DNA of 64,000 bases from Lachnospiraceae bacterium UBA3804 (GCA_002368665.1 DFEK01000008.1:212274-276273); one strand, 5' to 3'; shown: positions 26,113 to 35,834, counted from the stretch's first letter. Numbers and translations: made by a program. Notes: a model not told the origin generated them from the letters alone.

Positions 26113-28794
26113 ATGGATTTAAAATCCGGTAAGAACGAATTGTTTCAGAATTCACAGGTTGTGCTTCTGATCTTTTATACCATCTTTGTCGGAATGCATA
26201 TTGCCATCACATTCATGTTCGAATGGGATAAATGGATCCTGCTCCCGATTCTGGTGGGAGTAGCGGTTTCCTGGGCACTCTATATCGGTTCGGTTTTCAA
26301 ACCGACGCAGCGTATCTGGCTGATTGCCGGTTTTATGATGGTGACGTATTTTATTTACGGTACGCATCTAACCAGCACATATGATCTGGCGATCGTTATC
26401 GCCTCTTTGATGATCCTTTTCATCACAACGGGTGTAAAAGGAACCATCATTCTTTGTCAAATCACATTCTACATTACAATGACATATGACGTTGTCATGC
26501 TGATCATTCAGGGAGAAACCACATTTGATTCCATTATGATCGCACGTACCATCATGCATTATCTCGTTGTAACGATGATTGCATGGTTTTCGCAGAATAC
26601 GATCAACAAATGGAATCTTGTTATGGATGCTTCCAAGGAAGAGATTGATGATCTGCAGGATTCTACGGAGCGTTTGAACGATTTTCTTGCCAATGTTTCG
26701 CATGAGATCAGAACACCCGTAAATGCAATCATTGGTCTTTCCGGAATCTGCATCGATAAGGAGACCAATCCGGAAATCGAGAAAGACTTAATTGCCGTGC
26801 GTTCATCGGGCAGAAGAGTGGCGGACCAGATCAGCGACATTCTGGATTTCTCCGAGATCGACCGCGGCAAAGCCGTGAAAAACTGTGAAGATTATATGCT
26901 TTCTTCCATGATGAACGATCTGGTGAACGATCTTCGGGAAATCATGAAAGAGGAAGTGGAACTGGTCATCGATATCGATCACAGAATACCGGCTGTCATG
27001 AATTCGGATGTCGGTAAGATCAAAAAGATCATCAAAGCACTTGTTTCCAACGGAATCAAATATACGACGGAGGGTGGCGTTTTCTTAAAGATCGGTTATG
27101 AGCAGCAGGCCTATGGCATCAATCTTTTGATTGAAGTAACCGATACCGGTTCGGGTATGACCGAAGAGGAACTGGAGCGGATCAGGGAACGTTACTATCA
27201 GGCGGATTCCGGCAGAGCCAGAAATGCCGGCGGACTGGGACTCGGAATTCCGATCGTTTCCGGTTTCGTTGATCTTCTGGGCGGATTTATGACCATTGAC
27301 AGTAAACTGGGTGTCGGAACCACGGTGCGTGTCAGCATTCCGCAGACCGTAGTGGACGAGACAAACTGCATTTCCATCCGTTCATCCAAACAGCCGGTCC
27401 TCGGATCATTCTTCCATTTTGACCGTCTGACGAACCCTGTGATCCGTGAATGCTACAGCGTTCAGGCAATCAGCCTTTCCAAGGGTCTCGGAATGGAGAT
27501 CAATATCATTGAAAACAGAGAGCATTTGCTGAAGATTACCAAGGAAAAAGAGCTCACGCACCTGTTTGTGGGACCCGATGTATACGAAGAGGAGAAGGAT
27601 CTTCTGGAACAGATGGCGACGAAGATGAAGGTGATCTACCTTGCCGGAGCGAACGACAAGCTTCCCGAAGGATCCAGACTTCATACCATGGAAAGACCGT
27701 TCTACTCCATCCCCGTGGTATCGATCATCAATGCCGATGCCGATCTGGATGCGCATGAGAGGGGCACCATGAAATTATACGGTGTACGTGCTCTGGTTGT
27801 GGACGATGAGCCGATGAACCTGGTTGTTGCAAAGAGTATTTTCAAGCGTTACGAAATGGTTGTCGACACGGCCAATTCCGGACGGGAAGCCGTGGAATGC
27901 TGCAGGGTGAAAGGATATGATATCATTTTCATGGATCATATGATGGGCGGCATGGACGGTGTCGAAGCGATGAAAAAGATCCGCACGGACGTAAAGGGTG
28001 TCAACCACGAAACCGCCATGGTGGCACTTACCGCAAACGCCATGAGTTCGGCAAGACAGATGTTTTTATCCGAGGGATTTGACGGATTCGTCAGCAAACC
28101 CATTGTAGTGGAAGAACTGGAGCGTACATTACGGAAAGTACTTCCGAAGAATCTGATTTCCTACGAAGAATCCACCGAGGATGCCGTGAAAGAAGAAAGC
28201 ATCGAAGCGGGAAACGAAGCAGAGGTTTCCGCAGATAAAGCGCGGAGCGATAATCCTGTCGAAGGAAAAGAAGAAGCGGACGTTAAGGAAGCAGTGCCGG
28301 AAGTCGGTTTTAACGAAGTGATGGATAAACTGAAAGCCTGTGGCGTGAATGTGGATGAGGCAATGACCTATGCATCCGGTGATACGGATCTGTATGAGCA
28401 ACTTCTTATGCAGTTTGCGCAGGGCGTATCCGACCGTGTTTCCAAACTGTGTGCATACCATGATAATAAAGAGTTCAAAAACTATGAAGTTTTGATTCAC
28501 TCCACCAAGAGTAACTCCAAAATGATCGGATTTACGGAACTGTCCGAGGAGGCAAGACTTCTGGAGGTCGCAGCGCATGAACAGGATGAAGCATATCTGG
28601 ATGCGCATCATAAGCATGCCATGGAATCGATCGAAGCGGCCGGCCGAACCATTTTGGAATGCATGGGTAAAGATTCGGAGGATACCATAGCTTCGGAGGA
28701 ATCGGAAGTGCTGGAATTCGGCGCGGAAGACGTAATGGAATTCGACGCCGAAGATGTATTGGAATTTACTCCTTCCGAAGGAGGTGATTGCTGA
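26113..28794 (+). CDS. Hybrid sensor histidine kinase with REC and HPt domains
   Basis: A membrane-bound phosphorelay kinase of 893 residues. The order is about six transmembrane segments (15-160) with little extracellular sequence; the HisKA H-box FLANVSHEIRTPVNAIIG with His197; the ATPase domain with N-box VSNGIKYT and GLGLGIPIV; a degenerate receiver-like region (about 440-550); an intact receiver with Asp608 in IFMDHMMGGMDG; an acidic linker; and a C-terminal HPt domain with His796 in LIHSTKSNSKMIG. The membrane part probably senses a membrane-soluble or intramembrane signal. HPt may pass phosphate to the REC-GGDEF-REC protein or the next kinase. Confidence 0.92.
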   Translation: MDLKSGKNELFQNSQVVLLIFYTIFVGMHIAITFMFEWDKWILLPILVGVAVSWALYIGSVFKPTQRIWLIAGFMMVTYFIYGTHLTSTYDLAIVIASLMILFITTGVKGTIILCQITFYITMTYDVVMLIIQGETTFDSIMIARTIMHYLVVTMIAWFSQNTINKWNLVMDASKEEIDDLQDSTERLNDFLANVSHEIRTPVNAIIGLSGICIDKETNPEIEKDLIAVRSSGRRVADQISDILDFSEIDRGKAVKNCEDYMLSSMMNDLVNDLREIMKEEVELVIDIDHRIPAVMNSDVGKIKKIIKALVSNGIKYTTEGGVFLKIGYEQQAYGINLLIEVTDTGSGMTEEELERIRERYYQADSGRARNAGGLGLGIPIVSGFVDLLGGFMTIDSKLGVGTTVRVSIPQTVVDETNCISIRSSKQPVLGSFFHFDRLTNPVIRECYSVQAISLSKGLGMEINIIENREHLLKITKEKELTHLFVGPDVYEEEKDLLEQMATKMKVIYLAGANDKLPEGSRLHTMERPFYSIPVVSIINADADLDAHERGTMKLYGVRALVVDDEPMNLVVAKSIFKRYEMVVDTANSGREAVECCRVKGYDIIFMDHMMGGMDGVEAMKKIRTDVKGVNHETAMVALTANAMSSARQMFLSEGFDGFVSKPIVVEELERTLRKVLPKNLISYEESTEDAVKEESIEAGNEAEVSADKARSDNPVEGKEEADVKEAVPEVGFNEVMDKLKACGVNVDEAMTYASGDTDLYEQLLMQFAQGVSDRVSKLCAYHDNKEFKNYEVLIHSTKSNSKMIGFTELSEEARLLEVAAHEQDEAYLDAHHKHAMESIEAAGRTILECMGKDSEDTIASEESEVLEFGAEDVMEFDAEDVLEFTPSEGGDC

Positions 28795-31463
28795 TGCTGA
28801 AGAAAATCAACCGGTATCTTTACAACGATGAAGTGGATATCCGTTTAAGACTTTATGTATTAAGTGCCGCCATGACACTCAGTATGTTATTTGTGTTATC
28901 CATTGAAGTGCTGGCATTCTCCGGACGTTGGGAGCGGTTCGGCGTAATCTGGGCTTTCATCGCACTGCTTGTTGTGATCGGATTTGTCAATATCAGGACG
29001 AAAAGACTTAGGATCGGTGCCATTCTTACAAACTTACTGATCTCGTTTGTTTTATATCCGATGATCTTCATTAAAGGCGGCGGAGTGGAAGGCAGCGGCC
29101 CCATCTGGTTCGTTTTTAATATTTTCATGATCAACCTGGTTTTGGAGGGAGGAATCCGAGTTGTATTATCCGTTCTGGAAATCCTTCTGACGATCGCTGC
29201 ATATGTAATTTCTTACCTTCATCCCGAGTGGATTGAGCCTGTGGAAGGCCTTACTTATTATGTGATCGATATCACAACACTTTTGATGGTGGCAGCAAAT
29301 ATCGCGGTTGCCATCAGCGTACAGAACAAACTCTATGCCCAGCAGATTGCCAAAAGTAAAGCACAGAGTGAGGAAATCAAAGGCCTTGTGGCTTCACAGA
29401 ACCGTTTCTTCTCCAGTATGAGCCATGAAATCCGTACACCGATTAATACGATCATCGGCTTGAACGAGATGATTCTGCGGGAGAATGTCAGTGATGAAAT
29501 CGCGGAGGATGCCATCAATATCCGGTCCGCGGGCAAGATACTTTTAAATACCATCAACGATATTCTGGACATGTCCAAGTTCCAGTCCGGAGAGATGCGC
29601 CTTCTGGTGGAAGAATACGAAACCGGAAGCATGTTCTCCGATATTGTCGGCATGACCTGGCTGCGTGCCAAGGAAAAAGGATTAGAGTTTCACATTAATA
29701 TCGCACACGATGTTCCGGCTAAATTACGCGGTGATGAAGTCAGGATTAAGCAGATTCTGATGAATATCCTAAACAACGCGGTGAAGTATACCAAAACCGG
29801 ATATGTGAATCTGAACGTGGAATGCGAGAAACTGGAAGACGATAATGTGAAGATGATCTACACCGTGGAAGATTCCGGTATGGGTATCAAGAAAGAGGAT
29901 ATTCCGTATCTTTTCACCGCTTTCAAACGTGTGGATGAAAGCAATACCAAGCATATCGAGGGAACGGGGCTCGGCCTTTCCATCGTAAAACAGTTTGTGG
30001 ATTTAATGGACGGTAAAGTTACCGTAAACAGCGTATATACCAAGGGAACCACATTCATCGTCGAGATTCCGCAAAAGGCTGCATCGACGGAAGAGATCGG
30101 TGAATACAACTACGAGAAACGCCATCATATTTCCAAGCGTACGGAGTATAAGAAACGTTTTGAAGCACCCGGGGCAAAGATTCTCGTGGTGGATGACAAT
30201 GAATCCAACCTGCTTGTGGTTACGAAGCTTCTGCGCGAAACCAAGATCCAGATTGATACGGCGTTAAACGGCAAAACGGCTCTGGAGAAAACACTCGATA
30301 CGGCATATGATCTGATCTTTATGGATCATTTGATGCCCGAGATGGACGGTATCGAATGCTTCCATGCCATCCGTAACCAAATCGGCGGTAAAAACAAAGA
30401 TACCAAGATCGTCATTCTGACGGCGAATGCCGGAGCGGAAAACCGTAAACTTTACGCTACGGCGGGATTTAACGGTTATCTGATCAAACCGGTTACCGGA
30501 AACGAGCTCGAAGAAGAAGTTTACAGACAGATTCCGAGGAATCTGATCCGTGTCTTCGATCAAAGCGGTATCGAAAGTTCGGAGACCATTTCCTGGCTGA
30601 ATGAAACGCATAAGAGAAGAAGGATCGCGGTTACGACGGAAAGCACCTGCGACCTGCCGCCGGTTCTTTTGGATAAATACAATATCACGGTATTTGCACA
30701 TAAGATCCGGACCAAAGAGGGTGTATTCCGTGACGGTATCGAAATCGATACACCGGGCCTGATGCGCTATATGGAGGATGAAAGCCGCGAAGTACAGGTT
30801 GTATCCCCGTCTGCGGCCGAATACGAAAGCTTCTTTGCGCAGGTTCTGGCATCTGCCAACAATATCATCCATCTGTCCTTATCGGCAGCGATGGACTCCG
30901 GCTCCTTTGAACTGGCAACGGAAGCCGCAGGTTCCTTTGAAAACGTTACTGTGGTGGATTCCAAGAGCATATCCTGCGGACAGGGCCTTCTGGCACTTAT
31001 GACGGTTCGTATGGTGGAGGCGGGTATGGGACTGGATGAAATTCTTCCTTTCCTGGACAGACTGTCCAAGAGGATCCATACCAGCTTTATGGTGGACAAT
31101 CTGAATTTCCTGGCACGTAACAGGCAGGCAAGCAAAGGCTATGCCCGTTTCATGAATGCATTGATGATGCACCCGGTTTCGTATGTAAGAAATGGTGTCA
31201 TTTCCTCCAAGGGAATGCTTGCCGGCTCCCGTGAAAAAGTCTGGAGAAAATACATCGCTCTTTGCTTAAGCGGCTTAAAACTCGATCAGACCGTTATTTT
31301 CATTTCCCATGTCGGCTTAAGCAAGAAGGAAATGGAATGGATTCGTGCGGAAATTGCCAAGAGACATAACTTTAATGCCATCTACTTCCAGCAGACCTCT
31401 CCGGCCGTGGCAATGAGCCTCGGACCCGGTTCATTCGGAATTTCCGTGGTCGAAAAAGGATAA
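28794..31463 (+). CDS. Hybrid histidine kinase fused to a DegV fatty-acid-binding domain
   Basis: An unusual fusion. About six transmembrane segments (20-190) lead to the HisKA domain with His211 in SSMSHEIRTPINTIIG, an ATPase domain with GTGLGLSIV, and a receiver with Asp511 in IFMDHLMPEMDG. From residue 610 to the end (280 residues) lies a complete DegV domain: TTESTCDLPPVLLDKYNI, HLSLSAAMDSGSFELA and a C-terminal GPGSFGISVVEK. DegV/FakB proteins bind a fatty acid for the FakA kinase. The fusion suggests the kinase responds to, or is controlled by, bound lipid. The ATG at 28794 has a perfect AAGGAGGTGA site and overlaps the previous stop (TGATG). Confidence 0.9.
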   Translation: MLKKINRYLYNDEVDIRLRLYVLSAAMTLSMLFVLSIEVLAFSGRWERFGVIWAFIALLVVIGFVNIRTKRLRIGAILTNLLISFVLYPMIFIKGGGVEGSGPIWFVFNIFMINLVLEGGIRVVLSVLEILLTIAAYVISYLHPEWIEPVEGLTYYVIDITTLLMVAANIAVAISVQNKLYAQQIAKSKAQSEEIKGLVASQNRFFSSMSHEIRTPINTIIGLNEMILRENVSDEIAEDAINIRSAGKILLNTINDILDMSKFQSGEMRLLVEEYETGSMFSDIVGMTWLRAKEKGLEFHINIAHDVPAKLRGDEVRIKQILMNILNNAVKYTKTGYVNLNVECEKLEDDNVKMIYTVEDSGMGIKKEDIPYLFTAFKRVDESNTKHIEGTGLGLSIVKQFVDLMDGKVTVNSVYTKGTTFIVEIPQKAASTEEIGEYNYEKRHHISKRTEYKKRFEAPGAKILVVDDNESNLLVVTKLLRETKIQIDTALNGKTALEKTLDTAYDLIFMDHLMPEMDGIECFHAIRNQIGGKNKDTKIVILTANAGAENRKLYATAGFNGYLIKPVTGNELEEEVYRQIPRNLIRVFDQSGIESSETISWLNETHKRRRIAVTTESTCDLPPVLLDKYNITVFAHKIRTKEGVFRDGIEIDTPGLMRYMEDESREVQVVSPSAAEYESFFAQVLASANNIIHLSLSAAMDSGSFELATEAAGSFENVTVVDSKSISCGQGLLALMTVRMVEAGMGLDEILPFLDRLSKRIHTSFMVDNLNFLARNRQASKGYARFMNALMMHPVSYVRNGVISSKGMLAGSREKVWRKYIALCLSGLKLDQTVIFISHVGLSKKEMEWIRAEIAKRHNFNAIYFQQTSPAVAMSLGPGSFGISVVEKG

Positions 31464-31477
31464 TCGGCAAAACGGCA

Positions 31478-31506
31478 TTGCAAAAGTAACCCAAAACGGA
31501 TAAAAT
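31478..31506 (+). promoter_or_regulatory. Promoter of the sigma-like gene
   Basis: TTGCAA (31478-31483) and TAAAAT (31501-31506) with a 17-base spacer. The leader then holds a hairpin, TACTCT-GTGT-AGAGTA at 31527-31542, extended outward by TTCC/GGAA, before the AGGGGAGA ribosome binding site. Confidence 0.7.
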
Positions 31507-31579
31507 AGTACATGTGGATCGTTCCATACTCTGTGTAGAGTAACGGAAGTACAAAGGAGCGATAAAGGGGAGATGTACA

Positions 31580-32269
31580 ATGGTTTTTACCTATGAACTT
31601 CGTATGGTAATGAAACGTTTGCTGGCAGGCGATGTGGATGCTTTTCAGGGCTTCTATATCAACACCGTAAACGATATGTATTTCCATGTTAAACTGGTGA
31701 TCGGAAATGAAGAAGAAACGGCCCGTATGATGGTTAAAATCTACAAGGCCATGTTTATTCGTTTAGGTCGCCTGGAGAAACCGGAAGATACGACCAAATG
31801 GTACAACGAAATACTGTATCAGCACTTGGTAGACTGGGTCAGCGTAAACTGCGCCAACCAGTTGATCGGTGAAGAGAACGGCGAATACGACGAGTATCCC
31901 GGTATGGAAGAATACATTCGCGGTAACAACACCCTTCTGGAATCGGAAGTGGCGAACCTTGCGGCAAGTTATATCAATACGCTCGATCCCGTGCATGCAT
32001 TAACCGGCCTTGCTTATTTCTACGACGGATTCGACGATGCGGATTTGGAGAAATACCTGATGGTGGACATCGATGTGATCCGTACCCGTGTCAAATATGC
32101 GAGAAAGCAGATCAGTATTTATTCCATTGAGTTCTGCAGAGCCAATGATTATGAGAGTGCACAGGTTGACAACAACCTTCTTTTGCTTGCCTATGTCTTA
32201 ATCTTCAACGAAGTGAAACTCAGCAATATCGAAGGTCTGTATGCGGCGATCTGCGAAGCATTGCAGTAA
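31580..32269 (+). CDS. Divergent ECF-like sigma factor-related protein
   Basis: A 229-residue soluble protein whose layout follows sigma-70 regions 2 and 4. LLAGDVDAFQGFYINTVNDM resembles region 2.1, and an alanine-poor, Asp/Glu-rich stretch follows. FDDADLEKYLMVDIDVIRTR with KYARKQ corresponds to the region 4 helix-turn-helix. Key DNA-contacting residues of region 2 are poorly conserved, so it may be a non-canonical sigma or an adaptor derived from one. The last 50 residues match nothing I know. It has its own promoter and terminator directly after the kinase cluster. Assignment is by pattern only. Confidence 0.55.
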   Translation: MVFTYELRMVMKRLLAGDVDAFQGFYINTVNDMYFHVKLVIGNEEETARMMVKIYKAMFIRLGRLEKPEDTTKWYNEILYQHLVDWVSVNCANQLIGEENGEYDEYPGMEEYIRGNNTLLESEVANLAASYINTLDPVHALTGLAYFYDGFDDADLEKYLMVDIDVIRTRVKYARKQISIYSIEFCRANDYESAQVDNNLLLLAYVLIFNEVKLSNIEGLYAAICEALQ

Positions 32270-32289
32270 TCCTACATCAAGAAATTTTC

Positions 32290-32321
32290 ATGACTGCTTC
32301 CAAAAGGGGGCAGTCATTTTT
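32290..32321 (+). terminator. Rho-independent terminator
   Basis: ATGACTGC and GCAGTCAT form the stem, with a CC..GG extension and a short A-rich loop, followed by five T residues. Confidence 0.88.
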
Positions 32322-32352
32322 CATATCAGTACCTTTTAACGGACGTATTTTG

Positions 32353-32358
32353 TATAAA
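32353..32358 (+). promoter_or_regulatory. -10 element of addB, possible leaderless start
   Basis: TATAAA at 32353-32358 (or TAAAAT at 32355-32360) ends only 6-8 bases before the addB ATG, so transcription would start at or next to the A of the start codon. No Shine-Dalgarno sequence is present in front of 32367 and no good -35 is visible. Confidence 0.45.
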
Positions 32359-32366
32359 ATAAAATT

Positions 32367-35300
32367 ATGAGCTTACAATTTGTCTTCGGCCCGAGCGGCT
32401 ACGGAAAAAGTACATATGTGCAGAACCTTGCAACCTCTGAGGCCCGTGCAGACCGGAACGTGAATTACTGGATGATCGTACCGGATCAGTTCACGATGCA
32501 GACCCAGATGGATATGGCACGGATCAATCCAAACGGCGGTATTCTGAATATCGACGTTTTAAGTTTCGGCCGTCTGACCCACCGTATCTTCGAAGAGGTT
32601 GGAAAGCCGGAGCGTGTGATGCTCGACGATCTGGGCAAATGCCTGATTTTACGCCGTGTCATCCATGCCAATGAAGAGAACCTGAAAGTTTTAAGAAAGG
32701 GAATTCATACCCCGGGCTATGTGCAGGAAGTAAAATCCGTGCTTTCGGAATTTATGCAGTACGGGATCCGGCCGGAGGACCTTTCCAAGAAAATCGATTC
32801 CATGAATGTTAATCCCGGTTTAAAATATAAGCTCGGTGATTTCCAAACTTTGTATGAAGCCTTCCTTAAGGAGCTTAAGAAGCAGTACACCACGAAGGAA
32901 GATACGCTTTATTGTCTTTGCGAACGCATTCCCCTCTCGAAGCAGATTCCGAAATCCGTTCTGATCTTTGACGGATTTACCGGTTTTACACCGATCCAGA
33001 TTTCCGTTATTATGACACTTCTTAACTGTGCGAAGAAAGTGATCGTGACATTGCCTTTGGGAAGTGCGGAATGCTGCGAAGAAGAGCTTTACAACGAAAA
33101 GGGCTTATCCGATTTATTCCGCCTAACCAAGAAAACCGTTGCGGATATTACAAAGGCTTCGAAAGAAGCCGGTATTGCGATCGAGGCCCCCGTCTTTTTA
33201 CGTGACGGTGCGAACCGTTTCGGCCAAGTTCCCGCAATTTCATTCCTGGAAAAGAATCTGTATCGCACCAAGGAAGCACAGTATTCGGAGATTCCGGAAG
33301 AGATCACGATCGCAAAGGCGGCGGATGAAACACATGAGTGCATGCTTTTATGCCGTACCATGACGGAACTGATCCGGCAAAAAGGCTATCGCTACCGTGA
33401 TATGGCTGTCATCTGCGGAGATCTTCCGAGTTATTCCCGGGGCTTAAAACTGCAGTTTGAAAAATACGGCATTCCCTATTTCATGGATGCCACGACCGAA
33501 CTGATCCGGCACCCCTTCGTTTCGTATATCCGTACCATTCTTTCGGCGATTACGCAGGGCTATGATTACCGCGAAATGAACGGGATTATCCGCTCGGCTT
33601 TTACGGATTTAACGAAAGAAGAAGCGGACATTCTCGACAATTACTGTGTGGCCAAAAATATCCGCGGATATTCCGCATGGAAGAAGGATTTTACGGCAAG
33701 CACCGATGAAATGCGACGAAAAACCAAAGGCCTCGACAAGGCTTTGAAAGAGGAGAAGATCCGCTCGGAACTTGAGATCGTCAATGCCGCAAGGGAAAAG
33801 GTCATCCGCATTTTTGAACCGTTCGTGGAGTTGCCCAAAGATACACAGATTACAGCCAAAGACTATCTGACGGCACTGTACAAACTGCTTTGTAAGCAGG
33901 GCGCCGCAGCACGTCTAAATCGTATGGCAGAGGAGTACGAAGAAGAAGGAAAGCCGGAGAAGGCACTGGAGTATTCCCAGGTTTATAAAACCGTCATGAA
34001 ACTCTTTGACCAGGTGGTTTCCTTAATCGGAGACGAAGCGGTTACACTGGAGGATCTGATCGAGGTACTGGATGTCGGATTCGGTGAGATCCGCATCGGC
34101 ATTATTCCGAAGAGCGTGGATGTCCTGCCGGTCTGCGACTTGATCAGAAGCCGTTTCGGCAAGGTGAAGGCATTATTCTTCATCGGCGTAAACGACGGTA
34201 ATATTCCGGCCGTGGGAGCGGGCGGCGGCCTGATCTCCGATATGGAACGAAGCATGCTGATCGAGCAGGGACTCGAGCTTGCGCCGAGCCGTGCCATGGA
34301 AAGCTTCACCGAACAGTTATACCTGTACCAGATTCTGACGAAGCCCGAAGAGAAACTGTATTTATCTTTCCTAAGCGTTGACGGCGCCGGGGAGAGCAGG
34401 AAAGCCTCGGTTCTGATAGATGAGTTATGTAAACTATTTCCGAAACTGAGCATACAGGATGAAGCACTGAAGAATAGCCTTATCGATGCCGAAAATATGG
34501 CTGAAACCCTGCGTTTCCACAATATACTTTCGACGAAAGACCTAAAGGCGGAATTCGCCACACGGCTCGGAGAGTATGCAAGGGGTGCGCAGGATGAAAA
34601 TGCCACGGCATATTTAAAGCAACTCTATGCCCTTTTAAAGGCGGATGAAGAGAATGCCGAATGGCTGGAGCAAACCGTCGAGGATGCCTTTTTAAGTTAC
34701 CGCCCGAAGAACTTAAGCGAGGGACTTCTAAAGAAGATCTACGGCGATATCATGGAGTGCTCCGTAAGCTCCCTGGAGAAATTCGCAGGCTGTGCCTATG
34801 CGCATTTTCTGCGCTACGGCCTGATGTTAAGGGAGAGGGAAGATGCGGACATTTACTCCGCCGACCTTGGTAATATCACACATGCGGCTTTGGAAGTATT
34901 CGGCAAATACCTTAAGGAAAACGGCGAAGAATTCGCCAAAGTCTCCGAAGAACGCTGTGCCACGATTCTTGATGAGATAACCGATGAGCTGATGAAGCGC
35001 TACGACGAGGGGCTTTTTGTGGAAGCCGAAGGAAGCGAATATCTCTCCCATCAGGTGAAGCGTGTCTTAAAGCGTTCCGTTTCGGCACTCAAAACACAGC
35101 TTCTGAAAGGAAGTTTTGCCCCGGTATCCTATGAACAGGAATTCAAGCGCTTAATCCACGAAGCCGATACAATGCTGGTCGGTAAAATCGACAGAATCGA
35201 CGCCTGCTTGGAAGACGATAAAGCATTTGTGAAAATTGTGGATTACAAATCCGGCAGCAAGGATTTTGAGGAAGAACTGTTTGCGCAGGGTGTGCAGTTG

Positions 35301-35834
35301 CAGACCGCCGTATATTTAAGCGAAGCACTGAAACGCTTTGCCCAAGAATACCCCGATAAAGAGATTATACCGAGTGCCATGTTCTATTTCCGCATGCAGG
35401 ATCCGTATTTGGAAGTTGCCACGGAGAGTGAAGAAGAGCAGGAGAAAAACCGCAATATCCTGCTTCGTCCCACCGGAATCATGGTCGGAGATTCTGCGGT
35501 TTTGGATCGCTTGGAAGCGGAGCGCACAAACGGTAAAAGCGAAGCAATCCCGGTCAGCTTCGGAAAGGACGGAGCACTTTCCTCAAGAGGATGTAAGGCT
35601 GCCAAAACGGCGCAGGAGATGAAAGAAATCCTACAGTCCGCCGACGATAAGGTGGTATCGCTTGCCGGCGAGATCTCGCAGGGAAAGATTGATGTATCGC
35701 CGTTGATTTTTGATAAATACGATGCCTGCAAATACTGTGCTTACAAGACCGCCTGCGGTTTTGACGAAAGAATCTCCGGATACGCACGCCGTGTTCCGGA
35801 AGGCGCGCAGGATGCAGCGGAGGAGGACGAGTAA
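32367..35834 (+). CDS. addB: ATP-dependent helicase/nuclease subunit B
   Basis: AddB subunit of the AddAB helicase-nuclease, which resects double-strand breaks and starts RecA repair in Bacillota. The N-terminus FVFGPSGYGKST contains the Walker A motif at residues 8-15. Four cysteines for the 4Fe-4S clasp are visible: Cys809 in FAGCAYAHFLRYG, and Cys1121, Cys1124 and Cys1130 near the C-terminus. The nuclease core between them has GKIDRIDA and VDYKSGSK. Length 1155 is normal. The start is fixed by the family N-terminus although no ribosome binding site precedes it. Its stop overlaps the addA start by one base. Confidence 0.95.
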   Translation: MSLQFVFGPSGYGKSTYVQNLATSEARADRNVNYWMIVPDQFTMQTQMDMARINPNGGILNIDVLSFGRLTHRIFEEVGKPERVMLDDLGKCLILRRVIHANEENLKVLRKGIHTPGYVQEVKSVLSEFMQYGIRPEDLSKKIDSMNVNPGLKYKLGDFQTLYEAFLKELKKQYTTKEDTLYCLCERIPLSKQIPKSVLIFDGFTGFTPIQISVIMTLLNCAKKVIVTLPLGSAECCEEELYNEKGLSDLFRLTKKTVADITKASKEAGIAIEAPVFLRDGANRFGQVPAISFLEKNLYRTKEAQYSEIPEEITIAKAADETHECMLLCRTMTELIRQKGYRYRDMAVICGDLPSYSRGLKLQFEKYGIPYFMDATTELIRHPFVSYIRTILSAITQGYDYREMNGIIRSAFTDLTKEEADILDNYCVAKNIRGYSAWKKDFTASTDEMRRKTKGLDKALKEEKIRSELEIVNAAREKVIRIFEPFVELPKDTQITAKDYLTALYKLLCKQGAAARLNRMAEEYEEEGKPEKALEYSQVYKTVMKLFDQVVSLIGDEAVTLEDLIEVLDVGFGEIRIGIIPKSVDVLPVCDLIRSRFGKVKALFFIGVNDGNIPAVGAGGGLISDMERSMLIEQGLELAPSRAMESFTEQLYLYQILTKPEEKLYLSFLSVDGAGESRKASVLIDELCKLFPKLSIQDEALKNSLIDAENMAETLRFHNILSTKDLKAEFATRLGEYARGAQDENATAYLKQLYALLKADEENAEWLEQTVEDAFLSYRPKNLSEGLLKKIYGDIMECSVSSLEKFAGCAYAHFLRYGLMLREREDADIYSADLGNITHAALEVFGKYLKENGEEFAKVSEERCATILDEITDELMKRYDEGLFVEAEGSEYLSHQVKRVLKRSVSALKTQLLKGSFAPVSYEQEFKRLIHEADTMLVGKIDRIDACLEDDKAFVKIVDYKSGSKDFEEELFAQGVQLQTAVYLSEALKRFAQEYPDKEIIPSAMFYFRMQDPYLEVATESEEEQEKNRNILLRPTGIMVGDSAVLDRLEAERTNGKSEAIPVSFGKDGALSSRGCKAAKTAQEMKEILQSADDKVVSLAGEISQGKIDVSPLIFDKYDACKYCAYKTACGFDERISGYARRVPEGAQDAAEEDE

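Noticed and set aside
30264..30872. 202-residue minus-strand open frame
   Set aside because: Antisense to the REC-DegV junction of the hybrid kinase; no start signal.
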